64,000 bases of DNA, from positions 2,706,001-2,770,000 of the forward strand of contig CP058647.1 in NCBI GenBank assembly GCA_014323545.1. Direction: 5' to 3'. The position numbers and the translations under genes are program-made. Below, piece by piece: positions 7,723 through 16,638 of the stretch; the first letter of the stretch is position 1, and every line of letters begins with the position of its first letter. The DNA is from Hyphobacterium sp. CCMP332 (GTDB taxonomy: Bacteria; Bacteroidota; Bacteroidia; Cytophagales; CCMP332). The notes under the pieces were generated by a model. That model saw nothing but the letters and a program-made list of their open reading frames with translations. It made no database searches and had not been told where the DNA came from.

Positions 7723-8295
7723 ATGAAAATGAGATTTTATTATTCTTTTATCATGTTCGTGCTTCTAGCACTGATATGGTCATGCGCTCCGGAAAAAGAG
7801 GCCGAAACTTCTTCGGATTCTTCTTCAATACCAGATAGTCATCCTATGGGGCAGGCCTCCGTTGTAGATGATGTGTCTGATCCGAATATTTTGCAGGTAG
7901 CAATTTCATCAGAACCTCATAGCACTTTAGTTGCTGCAGTTCAGGCTGCTCAAATAGAACACGTATTGGTTAATGCAGGGCCACTTACTGTATTTGCTCC
8001 TGTAAACGGAGCTTTTGATGCATTGCCCGAGGGAACAGTTGAAAATCTGCTCAAGCCTGAAAACAAAGGGGACCTTGCAACAATCCTGACCCGCCATGCA
8101 GCTCCCGGATCCTATGATATCGATGCACTCAAAAGAGAAGCCGATAAAGGCAGAAAATTATACATGGCTACCGGCGATTACCTTGAAGTAATAGTGGATG
8201 GCGAAGATGTAATTGTAGGAGGAGCCAAAATAGTTGGAACAGTTCCGGCATCAAATGGAATAATCCATGTAATAGAAAACGTGATCTTACCTTAA
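7723..8295 (+). CDS. Fasciclin-domain lipoprotein
   Basis: 190 residues with a signal peptide ending in WSC (lipobox Cys21) and a Ser/Asp-rich linker. One fasciclin (FAS1) domain covers about residues 60-190: HSTLVAAVQAAQIEHVL, GPLTVFAPVNGAFDALPEGT, and the closing SNGIIHVIENVILP. FAS1 domains mediate adhesion or protein-protein contacts. Its position between the cytochrome and nosZ suggests an accessory role in the periplasmic nitrous-oxide reductase complex, which is inference. It is 12 bases from nosZ. Confidence 0.88.
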   Translation: MKMRFYYSFIMFVLLALIWSCAPEKEAETSSDSSSIPDSHPMGQASVVDDVSDPNILQVAISSEPHSTLVAAVQAAQIEHVLVNAGPLTVFAPVNGAFDALPEGTVENLLKPENKGDLATILTRHAAPGSYDIDALKREADKGRKLYMATGDYLEVIVDGEDVIVGGAKIVGTVPASNGIIHVIENVILP

Positions 8296-8307
8296 ACTAA
8301 CTTTAAA

Positions 8308-10269
8308 ATGAAAATTAGAATATTATTAATCAATTGTTTTTTCATCGCTGCTCTGGCCTTCATGGTTTCATGTGGACAGGCGGGTGAGAAAAATGGAAAT
8401 GGGGCCTTAGGAACAAGCATTGCCGAGAAGGTATATGTAGCCCCTGGCGAAAGAGACGAACAATATGGCTTTTTATCCGGTGGTTACAGTGGTAATCTTA
8501 CCGTTTATGGATTGCCATCCGGAAGACTATTTAAGGAAATTCCTGTGTTCTCACAGTTTCCTACTTCCGGTTATGGTTATTCCGAAGAAACAAAGCCAAT
8601 GTTAAACACATCGTTTGGATTTATTCCCTGGGATGATTTGCATCACCCGGATATATCGCAAACCAATGGCGAGCTTGATGGCAGATGGATATTTGCCAAT
8701 GGCAATAACACACCAAGGATCGCCAGAATTAGCTTAAGCACCTTTGAAACTGAGGAAATTATCGAAGTTCCAAACAGCGCCGGTAATCACAGTAGTTCAT
8801 TCATAACAGAGAACACGGAGTACGTGGTTGCCGGAACGCGGTTCTCGGTACCCGTTCCTCAGAAAGATATGCCAATAAAGGAGTACAAGTCTAATTTCAA
8901 AGGTGCCTTAACTTTTATTGCCGTTGAGCCCGAACATGGGCATATGGATATTAAATTCCAGTTGTTAATGCCTGGATTTAACTATGACCTTTCCCACCCC
9001 GGAAGAGGTAAGTCGCACGGATGGTTTTTCTTCTCTACCTACAATACAGAGGAAGCGAGTACACTTCTTGAAGTCAATGCATCACAGAATGACAAGGACT
9101 TCATCGCTGCAGTTAATTGGAAAAAGATCGAAGAGTTTGTAAATAATGGTGGCGGTACGAAAATGCCAGCCAATTATGCGCATAACGTATATGATGAATC
9201 CACACATACTGCAAAATCAACTATGAAGACTGAGGTACTCACCGTAAATCCATCGGATGTACCCGGAGCTATTTACTTCCTGCCTACACCAAAATCACCA
9301 CATGGTTGTGATGTGGATCCAAGCGGACAATATATCATTGGTGCAGGTAAACTTTCTGCAAACATTACCGTCCATTCATTTGACAAAATGTTGGCGGCCA
9401 TTGAAGCGGAGAAATTTGACGGCGATGCCTATGGAATTCCTATCATCAACTACGATGATGTATTGGCAGGTAGCGTGCAAAGCGGAGGATTAGGTCCATT
9501 GCATACCGAATTTGACGGAAGAGGCAATGCCTATACCACATTCTTTATCTCATCAGAAGTAGTGAAGTGGAAACTTGGAACCTGGGAGGTAGTGGATAGA
9601 AAACCTACTTATTACTCTGTTGGTCACTTGATGATCCCAGGTGGTAACTCAAGAAAGCCACATGGCAAATATCTTGTGGCTATGAACAAGATCACAAAGG
9701 ACCGATACTTACCTACTGGTCCTGAAATGGAACACTCAGCGCAGATCTATGACATTTCAGGTGAGAAAATGGAATTGCTTTATGATTTCCCGACTCACGG
9801 AGAGCCTCACTATGCGGCAGGATGTAATGCCGAATTATTGGTTGAAAATTCGAAAAAAATCTATCGAATAGATGAGAATAATCACCCATATGGTATTAAA
9901 TCGCCTGCTGATGCCCGTGTAGAAAGAGATGGCAATGAAGTTCATATCTATATGTCAACCATAAGGAGTCATTTTACCCCTGACAATATAGAAGGTATTA
10001 AAGTAGGTGATAAGGTGTATTTCCATATCACCAATCATGAGCAGGACTTCGACGTACCTCACGGCTTCTCAATGATAGGACAGGGAACTTCAGAAATTTT
10101 AATCATGCCCGGCCAAACCAAAACTTCACTTTGGGAACCAAAACGAGTTGGAGTATGGCCATTCTATTGTACAGATTTCTGTTCGGCACTTCACCAGGAA
10201 ATGCAAGGTTACGTCCGTGTTTCTCCGGCAGGCTCAAATATTGAGTTGGCCTGGTCACTGGATGAGTAA
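8308..10269 (+). CDS. nosZ: Nitrous-oxide reductase, clade II type
   Basis: 653 residues. It reduces N2O to N2 in the periplasm with a CuZ (Cu4S) and a CuA centre. The signal peptide is Sec/lipoprotein-like (Cys22 in MVSC) with no twin arginine, which marks clade II. The seven-bladed propeller supplies the CuZ histidines: DDLHHPD near 112, GNHSSSF near 160, LSHPGRGKSHGW near 230, KSPHGCD near 331, GPLHTEFDG near 398, RKPHGKY near 451 and GEPHYAAGC near 501. The C-terminal cupredoxin has VPHGF near 585 and the CuA loop CTDFCSALHQEM near 622. All expected ligands appear present, so the enzyme should be functional. Confidence 0.97.
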   Translation: MKIRILLINCFFIAALAFMVSCGQAGEKNGNGALGTSIAEKVYVAPGERDEQYGFLSGGYSGNLTVYGLPSGRLFKEIPVFSQFPTSGYGYSEETKPMLNTSFGFIPWDDLHHPDISQTNGELDGRWIFANGNNTPRIARISLSTFETEEIIEVPNSAGNHSSSFITENTEYVVAGTRFSVPVPQKDMPIKEYKSNFKGALTFIAVEPEHGHMDIKFQLLMPGFNYDLSHPGRGKSHGWFFFSTYNTEEASTLLEVNASQNDKDFIAAVNWKKIEEFVNNGGGTKMPANYAHNVYDESTHTAKSTMKTEVLTVNPSDVPGAIYFLPTPKSPHGCDVDPSGQYIIGAGKLSANITVHSFDKMLAAIEAEKFDGDAYGIPIINYDDVLAGSVQSGGLGPLHTEFDGRGNAYTTFFISSEVVKWKLGTWEVVDRKPTYYSVGHLMIPGGNSRKPHGKYLVAMNKITKDRYLPTGPEMEHSAQIYDISGEKMELLYDFPTHGEPHYAAGCNAELLVENSKKIYRIDENNHPYGIKSPADARVERDGNEVHIYMSTIRSHFTPDNIEGIKVGDKVYFHITNHEQDFDVPHGFSMIGQGTSEILIMPGQTKTSLWEPKRVGVWPFYCTDFCSALHQEMQGYVRVSPAGSNIELAWSLDE

Positions 10270-10283
10270 ATCACTTAAATCTT

Positions 10284-10321
10284 GGGGTAGGCCAAAAGGT
10301 CTGCCCCTTTCTTTTTTTTTG
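10284..10321 (+). terminator. Intrinsic terminator after nosZ
   Basis: GGGGTAGGCC and GGTCTGCCCC form a 10-bp stem (two G-U pairs) with an AAAA loop, followed by a T-rich tract to 10321. It lies inside the cluster, between nosZ and the maturation genes, so it probably lowers rather than abolishes read-through and sets a higher level of nosZ mRNA. Confidence 0.8.
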
Positions 10322-10345
10322 TAAATACATTTAAAATTATTGTCA

Positions 10346-10957
10346 ATGAAACGCGCAGGGATTATCATGGTCTTAGGAAGTATTTTCCTTTTGGGAATAT
10401 TTGTATTTCCATTATGGAATATTCGATTAGGCGCTCCTCAGTATCCTGAACCTCTTGGAATCAATATTTACATTAATGGGCTTCAAGGTGAAAATGAATT
10501 TGATATACAAAATATTGATGGTTTAAACCACTATATAGGAATGAAAACACTTCCTAAACCTGAAGACATGTGGGAATTTTCTGTATTTCCCAAAGTAGTG
10601 GCTTTAATGGCCGGTATCGGAATAGTCATAGGTTTATTGTCCGTTTTTATAAAAATTTCGCCCACCTGGTTTCTCATATGGTTTGTCAGTATGAGCGTAT
10701 TGGGGGCCTTGGGTATTTATGATTTTAATCTTTGGCTGGTGGACTACGGAAGTGATCTTGATCCGAATGCCATCATGAAACTGGTTAATCCGGATGGTAC
10801 TCCAATGCAGTACAATCCTCCATTGATCGGTCATAAAAAACTTTTAAATTTCGATGCCTTTTCCTATCCAAGGGCAGGAGGTATATTGCTGGGTATAGGC
10901 ATAATTCTGAGTTTAGTGGCCTACTTTGTAGGAAAGAAATCACAATCAAGTACCTAA
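10346..10957 (+). CDS. Membrane protein of the nos cluster (NosB-like position)
   Basis: 203 residues from the ATG at 10346 (a TTG two codons earlier is less likely). Four hydrophobic segments are visible: one at the N-terminus (about 4-25), two near 75-130 and one close to the C-terminus (about 178-198). A periplasmic loop with FPLWNIRLGAPQYPE follows helix 1. Proteins of this type commonly lie just after nosZ in clade II clusters and are sometimes called NosB, but I identify it by position and topology, not by a catalytic motif. It starts 24 bases after the nosZ terminator and leads into nosL after 10 bases. Confidence 0.7.
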   Translation: MKRAGIIMVLGSIFLLGIFVFPLWNIRLGAPQYPEPLGINIYINGLQGENEFDIQNIDGLNHYIGMKTLPKPEDMWEFSVFPKVVALMAGIGIVIGLLSVFIKISPTWFLIWFVSMSVLGALGIYDFNLWLVDYGSDLDPNAIMKLVNPDGTPMQYNPPLIGHKKLLNFDAFSYPRAGGILLGIGIILSLVAYFVGKKSQSST

Positions 10958-10967
10958 AAATACATTA

Positions 10968-11411
10968 ATGATAAATAAAATTGCATTTCATCTTTTCCTG
11001 GCTGTCATCTTACTAATGCCTTTTTCATGTAGCAATGATCCCGAGCCTATCATTTACGGTGAAGATGCCTGTGATTTTTGCAGAATGTCAATAGTTGATC
11101 AACAACATGCCGCCCAATTGGTAACTGAGAAAGGTAAAAACTATAAATACGATGCCATTGAATGTATGATGAATGATTACAAGGATTGGACCAAGGTCCG
11201 GCCCGAACTTTTCCTTGTAAATGATTACCTAAATCCAGGGAAATTAATAGATGCGAAAAAGGCTCAATTTCTGATTTCTGAAAGTATTCCCAGCCCAATG
11301 GGCGAATTTCTTAGTGCATTTGGTTCTAAAGAAGAACTTGAGGAAGTACCTTATGAAAAAGGAAAAGCAATGAATTGGCTCGAACTCCAAAAACATTTTG
11401 AGATAAAATAA
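10968..11411 (+). CDS. nosL: NosL copper chaperone lipoprotein
   Basis: 147 residues with a lipobox ending at Cys21 (PFSC). CDFCRMSIVDQQHAAQLV (about residues 37-54) is the NosL motif; the Cys-x-x-Cys-x-Met cluster binds Cu(I) for delivery to apo-NosZ. NYKYDAIECMMNDY and the SPMGEF segment near the C-terminus are also conserved. It acts at the periplasmic face of the membrane. It lies 7 bases before a second gene encoding a NosL-like domain. Confidence 0.93.
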   Translation: MINKIAFHLFLAVILLMPFSCSNDPEPIIYGEDACDFCRMSIVDQQHAAQLVTEKGKNYKYDAIECMMNDYKDWTKVRPELFLVNDYLNPGKLIDAKKAQFLISESIPSPMGEFLSAFGSKEELEEVPYEKGKAMNWLELQKHFEIK

Positions 11412-11418
11412 AACGATT

Positions 11419-12810
11419 ATGAAATACTTTTATATCTACCTGGCATTTATGATGCTTTGCTTCAATAGCTATGCTCAAAAAGCCATAAAGATTAACAAAG
11501 ATCAATGTGCTGAGTGCAATATGTTTATTAAAGATCTTGATTTTGTAGCTCAGGCAATAGATGAAAATAATAGCATTTACAATTTCGATGCCATAGAATG
11601 CCTTGTGAATTTCCTTAAGGAAATTGATGAATCGGGATTTAGTAAATTGTTGGTATCAGATTATCTGCGGTCGGAAAAAATGATTCCCGCTGCTGAGGCG
11701 TACTTTTTGAAGAGTAAGGAAATCGCCAGTCCCATGGGAGCTTATATTTCAGCCTACTCTAATAAATCAGAAGTCATTAAAATGCAAAAACTTAAAAAAG
11801 GTGAAATATATACCTGGGGAGAGCTGAAACAGTTATTTAAAGATTCCCGTTTCGGTTTGCTTGACCATCCGACACATCATCATCACAAACCCGGCTCTTA
11901 TGCACCAATTGGAATTATGGGTGATCACCTTCATCACAAAGGGGGATGGATGTTCAGTTTTAGGGCCATGAATATGAATATGTGTGGAAATTTAACTGGT
12001 AGCACAGAAATAGCTGATATGAACGTTTTCAGAAATTATATGCTTGCACCACAGCAAATGAATATGCGCATGTATATGATTGGTGCAATGTATGCTCCGA
12101 GCGACAATTTTACGCTGATGATAATGCAGAACTATGTGGAAAATAGTATGGATCTCAACAATATGACGGGCATGTCTTTTTCCACGGAGAGTAAAGGTTT
12201 TGGAGATCTTAATGTAAGTGCGCTCTATGGATTGATGTCAAAGAAAAACAGCTCTTTCCATCTTAATATCGGCGTAAATATCCCTACGGGAGAAATACAA
12301 AATAGATATTCAACTCCAATGACCGAGAATATGAAATTGCCATACCCTATGCAATTGGGAAGTGGCACTTTTGATTACTCATTGGGAGGAACATACAAAG
12401 GTTCCGTGAAGCATTGGACATGGGGCATTCAGCCAATGGCCATAGTGAGAACTTCAAAAAACACTGAAAAATACCGATTGGGTAATCAACTGAATTTGAA
12501 TACTTGGATGAGTTATGATATATTTCAATGGATGAGTTTGTCAAGTAGAGTATTGGGAACTAAAAGTGGAGAAATTCTGGGTTCTGACAAGGAATTAATG
12601 ACTATGATGGCGCCTCCGGCAAATAATGAAAATAGCGGCAAAAGTCAAGTAAAATCCTATTTGGGCTGTAATTTTTCATTTGGTGAAAAGGCCTATTGGA
12701 GAAATTTCAAAATAGGTTTGGAATACGGAATACCTTTATACCAGGAAGTGAATGGAATTCAAATGAATGAAAAGGCCAGTTTTATTGCAGGAATGAGATA
12801 TTCAATTTAA
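11419..12810 (+). CDS. NosL-like domain fused to a Met/His-rich outer-membrane-like domain
   Basis: 463 residues with a cleavable signal peptide (about 1-20, ending YAQ). Residues 25-140 repeat the NosL layout: CAECNMFIKDLDFVAQAI, FDAIECLVNFL and SPMGAY. A His-rich linker (HPTHHHHKPG near 155, HLHHKGGW near 175) leads into a Met-rich region (MNMNMC, MNMRMYMIGAMY) and alternating amphipathic strands to a C-terminal RYSI, consistent with an outer-membrane beta-barrel. I infer a copper-handling role, moving or sequestering copper for NosZ maturation. It lies between nosL and nosD with 7- and 4-base gaps, so it belongs to the same operon. The fusion is unusual. Confidence 0.75.
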   Translation: MKYFYIYLAFMMLCFNSYAQKAIKINKDQCAECNMFIKDLDFVAQAIDENNSIYNFDAIECLVNFLKEIDESGFSKLLVSDYLRSEKMIPAAEAYFLKSKEIASPMGAYISAYSNKSEVIKMQKLKKGEIYTWGELKQLFKDSRFGLLDHPTHHHHKPGSYAPIGIMGDHLHHKGGWMFSFRAMNMNMCGNLTGSTEIADMNVFRNYMLAPQQMNMRMYMIGAMYAPSDNFTLMIMQNYVENSMDLNNMTGMSFSTESKGFGDLNVSALYGLMSKKNSSFHLNIGVNIPTGEIQNRYSTPMTENMKLPYPMQLGSGTFDYSLGGTYKGSVKHWTWGIQPMAIVRTSKNTEKYRLGNQLNLNTWMSYDIFQWMSLSSRVLGTKSGEILGSDKELMTMMAPPANNENSGKSQVKSYLGCNFSFGEKAYWRNFKIGLEYGIPLYQEVNGIQMNEKASFIAGMRYSI

Positions 12811-12814
12811 GGAG

Positions 12815-14056
12815 ATGAGATCAAGGTCAATTCCGTTTACAATTCTTCTTTTTTTATGCATCATAAATTTTAATTATGCTGAAAATTTATTGGTGTGTGG
12901 GGATTGTCAACTGAATGATCTTCAAAAAGCCATAGAAAAATCCCAAAATGGAGATAGTATAACCGTTCGACCGGGAGTTTATACCTGTGTGGACTTAAAC
13001 ATTACAAAAAGAATTTCACTTTTTGGCGAAAAAGGAACAGTACTGGATGGCAAAAAGCAATCTTATGTATTGCGAATTATGGCAGACAGCATAACTGTCT
13101 CAGGTTTCGAAATTGTCAATTCCGGAAGAAGTTATACCAAGGACTACGCCGCCATCTATGTACACAGGTCCAATGGTTTTGTGCTTTCGAATAATGTTAT
13201 TCGAAATTCATTTTTCGCCATGCTGATAGAAAAATCAAAAAATGGCATTATAAATGAAAACAAAGTTTTGGGTACGGCTACAAGGGAAGATCAGTCGGGG
13301 AATGGCATTCATTTATGGGATTGTGAAAATGTGTTAATTGCCAATAATGAAGTTACCGGTATGAGAGATGGGATTTATCTGGAATTCGTAGATAGCAGTA
13401 GAATTTTTAATAATTACAGTCACCACAATGTGCGCTACGGGCTACATTTCATGTTTTCCAATCATGACGAATACAGAGAAAATACCTTTGAAAAAAATGG
13501 CGCTGGCGTGGCAGTCATGTTTTCCAAATGGATCAGAATGTTGGATAATTTATTTATCAATAATTGGGGCAGCGCCTCCTATGGATTACTCCTGAAGGAA
13601 ATCTACGACGGAGAAGTCCTGGGAAATAAATTTGATAAAAATACCATTGCTATTTATGTGGATGGCTCTTCCAGGGTGAACTATTCCAATAATCTTTTCA
13701 GGCAAAATGGTTGGGCTATCAAAGTATCCGGTGGCTGTTATACCAACATTTTCGAATCAAATGACTTCATCGGAAACTCCTTTGGCATATCCTACAATTC
13801 CATGTTAAACGACAATACATTCAATGGCAATTACTGGAGCGATTACTCGGGCTATGATTTGAATAGGGATGGCGTGGGCGATGTACCTTACAGGCCGGTC
13901 AAATTATTTTCTTATATCACCAACAAAACCCCCGAGGCGATTGTACTCATGAGAAGTCTTTTCGTGGATATTATTAATTTTTCTGAAAAGGTATCTCCTG
14001 TTTTTACACCGGATGCCTTGATCGATAATTCACCATCAATGAATCCATTCCAATGA
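12815..14056 (+). CDS. nosD: NosD, periplasmic copper-site maturation protein
   Basis: 413 residues with a Sec signal peptide (about 1-22). The body is a right-handed beta-helix built from parallel-helix repeats (for example GIYLEFVDSSRIFNNYSHHN and GVAVMFSKWIRMLDNLFIN), as in NosD. The closing segment FNGNYWSDYSGYDLNRDGVG is characteristic of the family. NosD works with the NosFY ABC transporter in building the CuZ cluster. The gene overlaps nosF by 4 bases. Confidence 0.93.
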   Translation: MRSRSIPFTILLFLCIINFNYAENLLVCGDCQLNDLQKAIEKSQNGDSITVRPGVYTCVDLNITKRISLFGEKGTVLDGKKQSYVLRIMADSITVSGFEIVNSGRSYTKDYAAIYVHRSNGFVLSNNVIRNSFFAMLIEKSKNGIINENKVLGTATREDQSGNGIHLWDCENVLIANNEVTGMRDGIYLEFVDSSRIFNNYSHHNVRYGLHFMFSNHDEYRENTFEKNGAGVAVMFSKWIRMLDNLFINNWGSASYGLLLKEIYDGEVLGNKFDKNTIAIYVDGSSRVNYSNNLFRQNGWAIKVSGGCYTNIFESNDFIGNSFGISYNSMLNDNTFNGNYWSDYSGYDLNRDGVGDVPYRPVKLFSYITNKTPEAIVLMRSLFVDIINFSEKVSPVFTPDALIDNSPSMNPFQ

Positions 14057-14751
14057 TACAGGTCAAAGAGCTGAGTAAATCATTTGCAAAACTTAAGGTG
14101 CTGGATGAGGTGAGCCTAAATATCGATAAAGGGGGAATCTATGCCATTCTAGGGCCAAATGGCTCGGGTAAAACTACATTTCTCAAGATATTGCTTGGCA
14201 TGGTATTGCCTGATAAAGGCCAGATTTTTTATCAGGATGAAAATGTATTGAAATCACATAAATACCGTAGTAATCTGGGCTATTTGCCTCAGATTGCTCG
14301 TTTCCCTGATAATTTAGCGGTTAATGAAATCATATCCATGATTGCCGATGTGAGAAATGTAGCTTCAAATCCAGAGCCACTGATCGAATTATTCGATCTG
14401 AAGGATTTTATGGATAAGAAATTAGGCAACCTTTCGGGAGGCACAAGACAAAAGGTGAATATTGTTCTCACTTTCATGTTCGACTCTCCCGTCCTTGTAT
14501 TGGATGAACCTACAGCGGGCCTCGATCCGGTTTCATTGATCAAACTTAAAGATTTGATCTATCAGGAAAAATCAAAAGGCAAGGTCATTTTAATAACCTC
14601 GCACATTATGAGTTTGGTTGAAGAACTGGCAGATGAAATATTTTTCTTGCTGGAAGGAAATATTTATTTCAACGGAACGATTGCTGAATTGAGATCAAGG
14701 ACAAATACCGAGGATTTAGAACACGCAATAGCAAGCATATTAAGGAAATGA
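14053..14751 (+). CDS. nosF: NosF, ABC transporter ATPase
   Basis: 232 residues, a single ABC ATPase domain. Walker A GPNGSGKTTFLK is at about 35-46, the signature LSGGTRQK near 130 and Walker B VLVLDEPTAGLDP near 152, followed by a switch histidine in ITSHIM. It powers NosY in the NosDFY complex needed for CuZ assembly on NosZ. The start overlaps nosD and the end overlaps nosY by 4 bases each. Confidence 0.94.
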   Translation: MIQVKELSKSFAKLKVLDEVSLNIDKGGIYAILGPNGSGKTTFLKILLGMVLPDKGQIFYQDENVLKSHKYRSNLGYLPQIARFPDNLAVNEIISMIADVRNVASNPEPLIELFDLKDFMDKKLGNLSGGTRQKVNIVLTFMFDSPVLVLDEPTAGLDPVSLIKLKDLIYQEKSKGKVILITSHIMSLVEELADEIFFLLEGNIYFNGTIAELRSRTNTEDLEHAIASILRK

Positions 14752-15530
14752 TAAAAATTTTAAAATATAGCTTTTCGGATCTGATTCGCAGCAGATGGAG
14801 TTTTATCTATCTGGCATTCTATCTCATCCTGGCTTTTGTTTTATTATTTCTTAACAATGATTTATCCAAGGCTGTGATCACTTTGATGAATGTCATTGTG
14901 GTATTAACGCCAATGATCGGTACTATTTTCGGCATCATGTACTTTTACAATGCGCGGGAGTTTACAGAGCTCCTTTTGGCACAACCCGTGAAGCGATCGA
15001 CCATTTTTTTAGGACAATACCTTGGAATATCTATTTCGCTGTCGCTGAGTTTGGTTATCGGATTGGGAGTTCCATTTTTAGCTTATGGATTATTCCGGTC
15101 AGGTGAAATTATCAATTTCACGCTATTGCTAATCAGCGGTACTTTTCTGACATTCATCTTTGTAGCACTTTCCATCAGCATTGCACTCTTTAATAATAAT
15201 AAAATCAAAGGCTTTAGCTATGCCATTCTGATGTGGTTATTTTTTGCGGTGATCTACGATGGCTTAATTCTGCTGTCGATGATGCTATTTTCAGATTACC
15301 CGCTTGACAATTTTGCTTTGGCCGCATGTTTTCTAAACCCTATTGATATGTCGCGGATACTGATTTTATTAAAACTGGATATTTCAGCATTGCTCGGATA
15401 TACAGGTGCCCTATTTCAACGATTTTTTGGTACGAATATGGGGTTGTTTGTCTCAATGGCTTTAATGTTTGTCTGGACCATATGCCCCGTTTTCCTCTTG
15501 CTTAGTAAATCCTCTAAAAATGACTTCTAG
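14748..15530 (+). CDS. nosY: NosY, ABC transporter permease
   Basis: 260 residues with six hydrophobic helices. The cytoplasmic start ILKYSFSDLIRSRWSFIYL and FYNAREFTELLLAQPVKRST match the NosY/ABC-2 permease family. It forms the membrane part of NosDFY. It is the last recognisable gene of the cluster; a 20-codon hydrophobic open frame follows at 15550. Confidence 0.92.
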   Translation: MIKILKYSFSDLIRSRWSFIYLAFYLILAFVLLFLNNDLSKAVITLMNVIVVLTPMIGTIFGIMYFYNAREFTELLLAQPVKRSTIFLGQYLGISISLSLSLVIGLGVPFLAYGLFRSGEIINFTLLLISGTFLTFIFVALSISIALFNNNKIKGFSYAILMWLFFAVIYDGLILLSMMLFSDYPLDNFALAACFLNPIDMSRILILLKLDISALLGYTGALFQRFFGTNMGLFVSMALMFVWTICPVFLLLSKSSKNDF

Positions 15531-15549
15531 AAGTATTACAAATTGGCCA

Positions 15550-15612
15550 TGAAAAAGGGGATATTCCTATTGATGATATTGGCAATTACAATTGCCATCA
15601 AAGGGGAATGAT
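15550..15612 (+). CDS. Possible 20-residue hydrophobic peptide
   Basis: An ATG at 15550 opens a frame of 20 codons: two lysines, a hydrophobic core (FLLMILAITIAI), then KGE and TGA. It looks like a signal peptide without a mature protein. It may be a membrane microprotein or the remnant of a lost gene at the end of the nos operon. The segment also contains a 7-base inverted repeat, GGCAATT-AC-AATTGCC, so a hairpin role is an alternative. Confidence 0.25.
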
Positions 15613-15644
15613 AATGTTATTGCTTTAAATCCATTTGAATGTTT

Positions 15645-15947
15645 CTATGAATTTGCCCCCAGTTTTTTAGCCAGTTCAGGTGAAATTTCACTGGCATAAG
15701 CCCCATAAGCATCCACCAAGAGGCCTTTCTTGCCATCTTTGGATTCAATGGCATAGAGAACACTCATATCCCCGGGATTGGTCATGCCTTCAAAACGATG
15801 TATTTCCACGATATCAAAGTCTTCCGGTTCGTATTTCAAATCTTTGTCAATGGATATGATATGGCTCTTTTCCGTGCTAAACTCTATTGTAAAACCTCTT
15901 TCTTTCAAAGCATTCATCGCCATCGATAGTGTATCGTAATTTTCCAT
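15645..15947 (-). CDS. Small conserved-looking protein of unknown function
   Basis: 100 residues, acidic and soluble, with no signal or membrane segment. It begins MENYDTLSMAMNALKERGF and has an alpha then beta layout (KSHIISI, DFDIVEIHRFEG, MSVLYAIESKDGKKGLLVDA, then SPELAKKLG). I recall similar short Bacteroidota proteins carrying a doubtful phosphoribosylpyrophosphate-synthetase name, but no synthetase motif is present, so no function is assigned. It is a single gene convergent with the end of the nos cluster. Confidence 0.7.
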   Translation of the reverse strand: MENYDTLSMAMNALKERGFTIEFSTEKSHIISIDKDLKYEPEDFDIVEIHRFEGMTNPGDMSVLYAIESKDGKKGLLVDAYGAYASEISPELAKKLGANS

Positions 15948-16177
15948 AAGGATAAAATATTGATTTTGTGGTAAAATGGAAAATCAAATCCTAAAAATTT
16001 AAATCTCAGTTTATTTTTCTGATATATTCGAAATTTTTCACCAGCCTCATATAATTAACAAAACTGAACTATTATGTTTTAAATAGAAGCAGAAGCATAA
16101 AATAACACATCTATTTTTTTGTATTTACAGATTTACATTTTAGATTTATTATTCCTTCCAAATCATACAAGCATTGA

Positions 16178-16193
16178 CCGCAGGGTTTTGCGG
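16178..16193. repeat. Inverted repeat upstream of the LuxR-type gene
   Basis: CCGCAGGGTTTTGCGG has 5-base arms (CCGCA/TGCGG) and is followed by ATTTTTAATCGCGGTTTTTTT. It could be an operator or a weak hairpin. The rest of the 297-base region from 15948 to 16244 is AT-rich and shows no other clear feature. Confidence 0.3.
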
Positions 16194-16244
16194 ATTTTTA
16201 ATCGCGGTTTTTTTAAGAATACACAACCGCCTATAATGTAAGGT

Positions 16245-16562
16245 ATGACCTTCAATAAAGCCTTTGAGGCTACAACAAACAAATCCCTCTTAGGGGAAAA
16301 TGCAATTTCTCATAAATTGACGAGGTTGCACAGACAGGAAGAATTTCGAAAGAAATACATTAGCCGTTTTAATGCGCTGTCGGTAAGGGAATTGCAGGTT
16401 TTAAATTTGATAATTCGTGATTATAATAATCCACAAATTGCCAAAAAGCTTTTTATTTCGAGAAATACGGTAGAGCAGCATCGAAAAAACATCAAAAAAA
16501 AATTAAGATTCAAAGGCCATTTTGAGTTGTTGCAGTATGCTCTGGCTTTTGATTTGATTTAA
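16245..16562 (+). CDS. LuxR-type helix-turn-helix protein
   Basis: 105 residues. The C-terminal half (about 42-103) is a GerE/LuxR DNA-binding domain: LSVRELQVLNLIIRDYNNPQ, then IAKKLFISRNTVEQHRKNIKKKL. The N-terminal 40 residues are polar and basic and hold no receiver or ligand domain, so the protein is a stand-alone HTH. It has no obvious operon partner; an amidohydrolase gene follows 76 bases later on the same strand. Confidence 0.85.
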   Translation: MTFNKAFEATTNKSLLGENAISHKLTRLHRQEEFRKKYISRFNALSVRELQVLNLIIRDYNNPQIAKKLFISRNTVEQHRKNIKKKLRFKGHFELLQYALAFDLI

Positions 16563-16638
16563 ATTACCTTTTAGAGAAAATTGATAATTACAATGTCAGT
16601 TCAATAAAAAAATGTTTAATGGCTTAATCTGAAATGAT

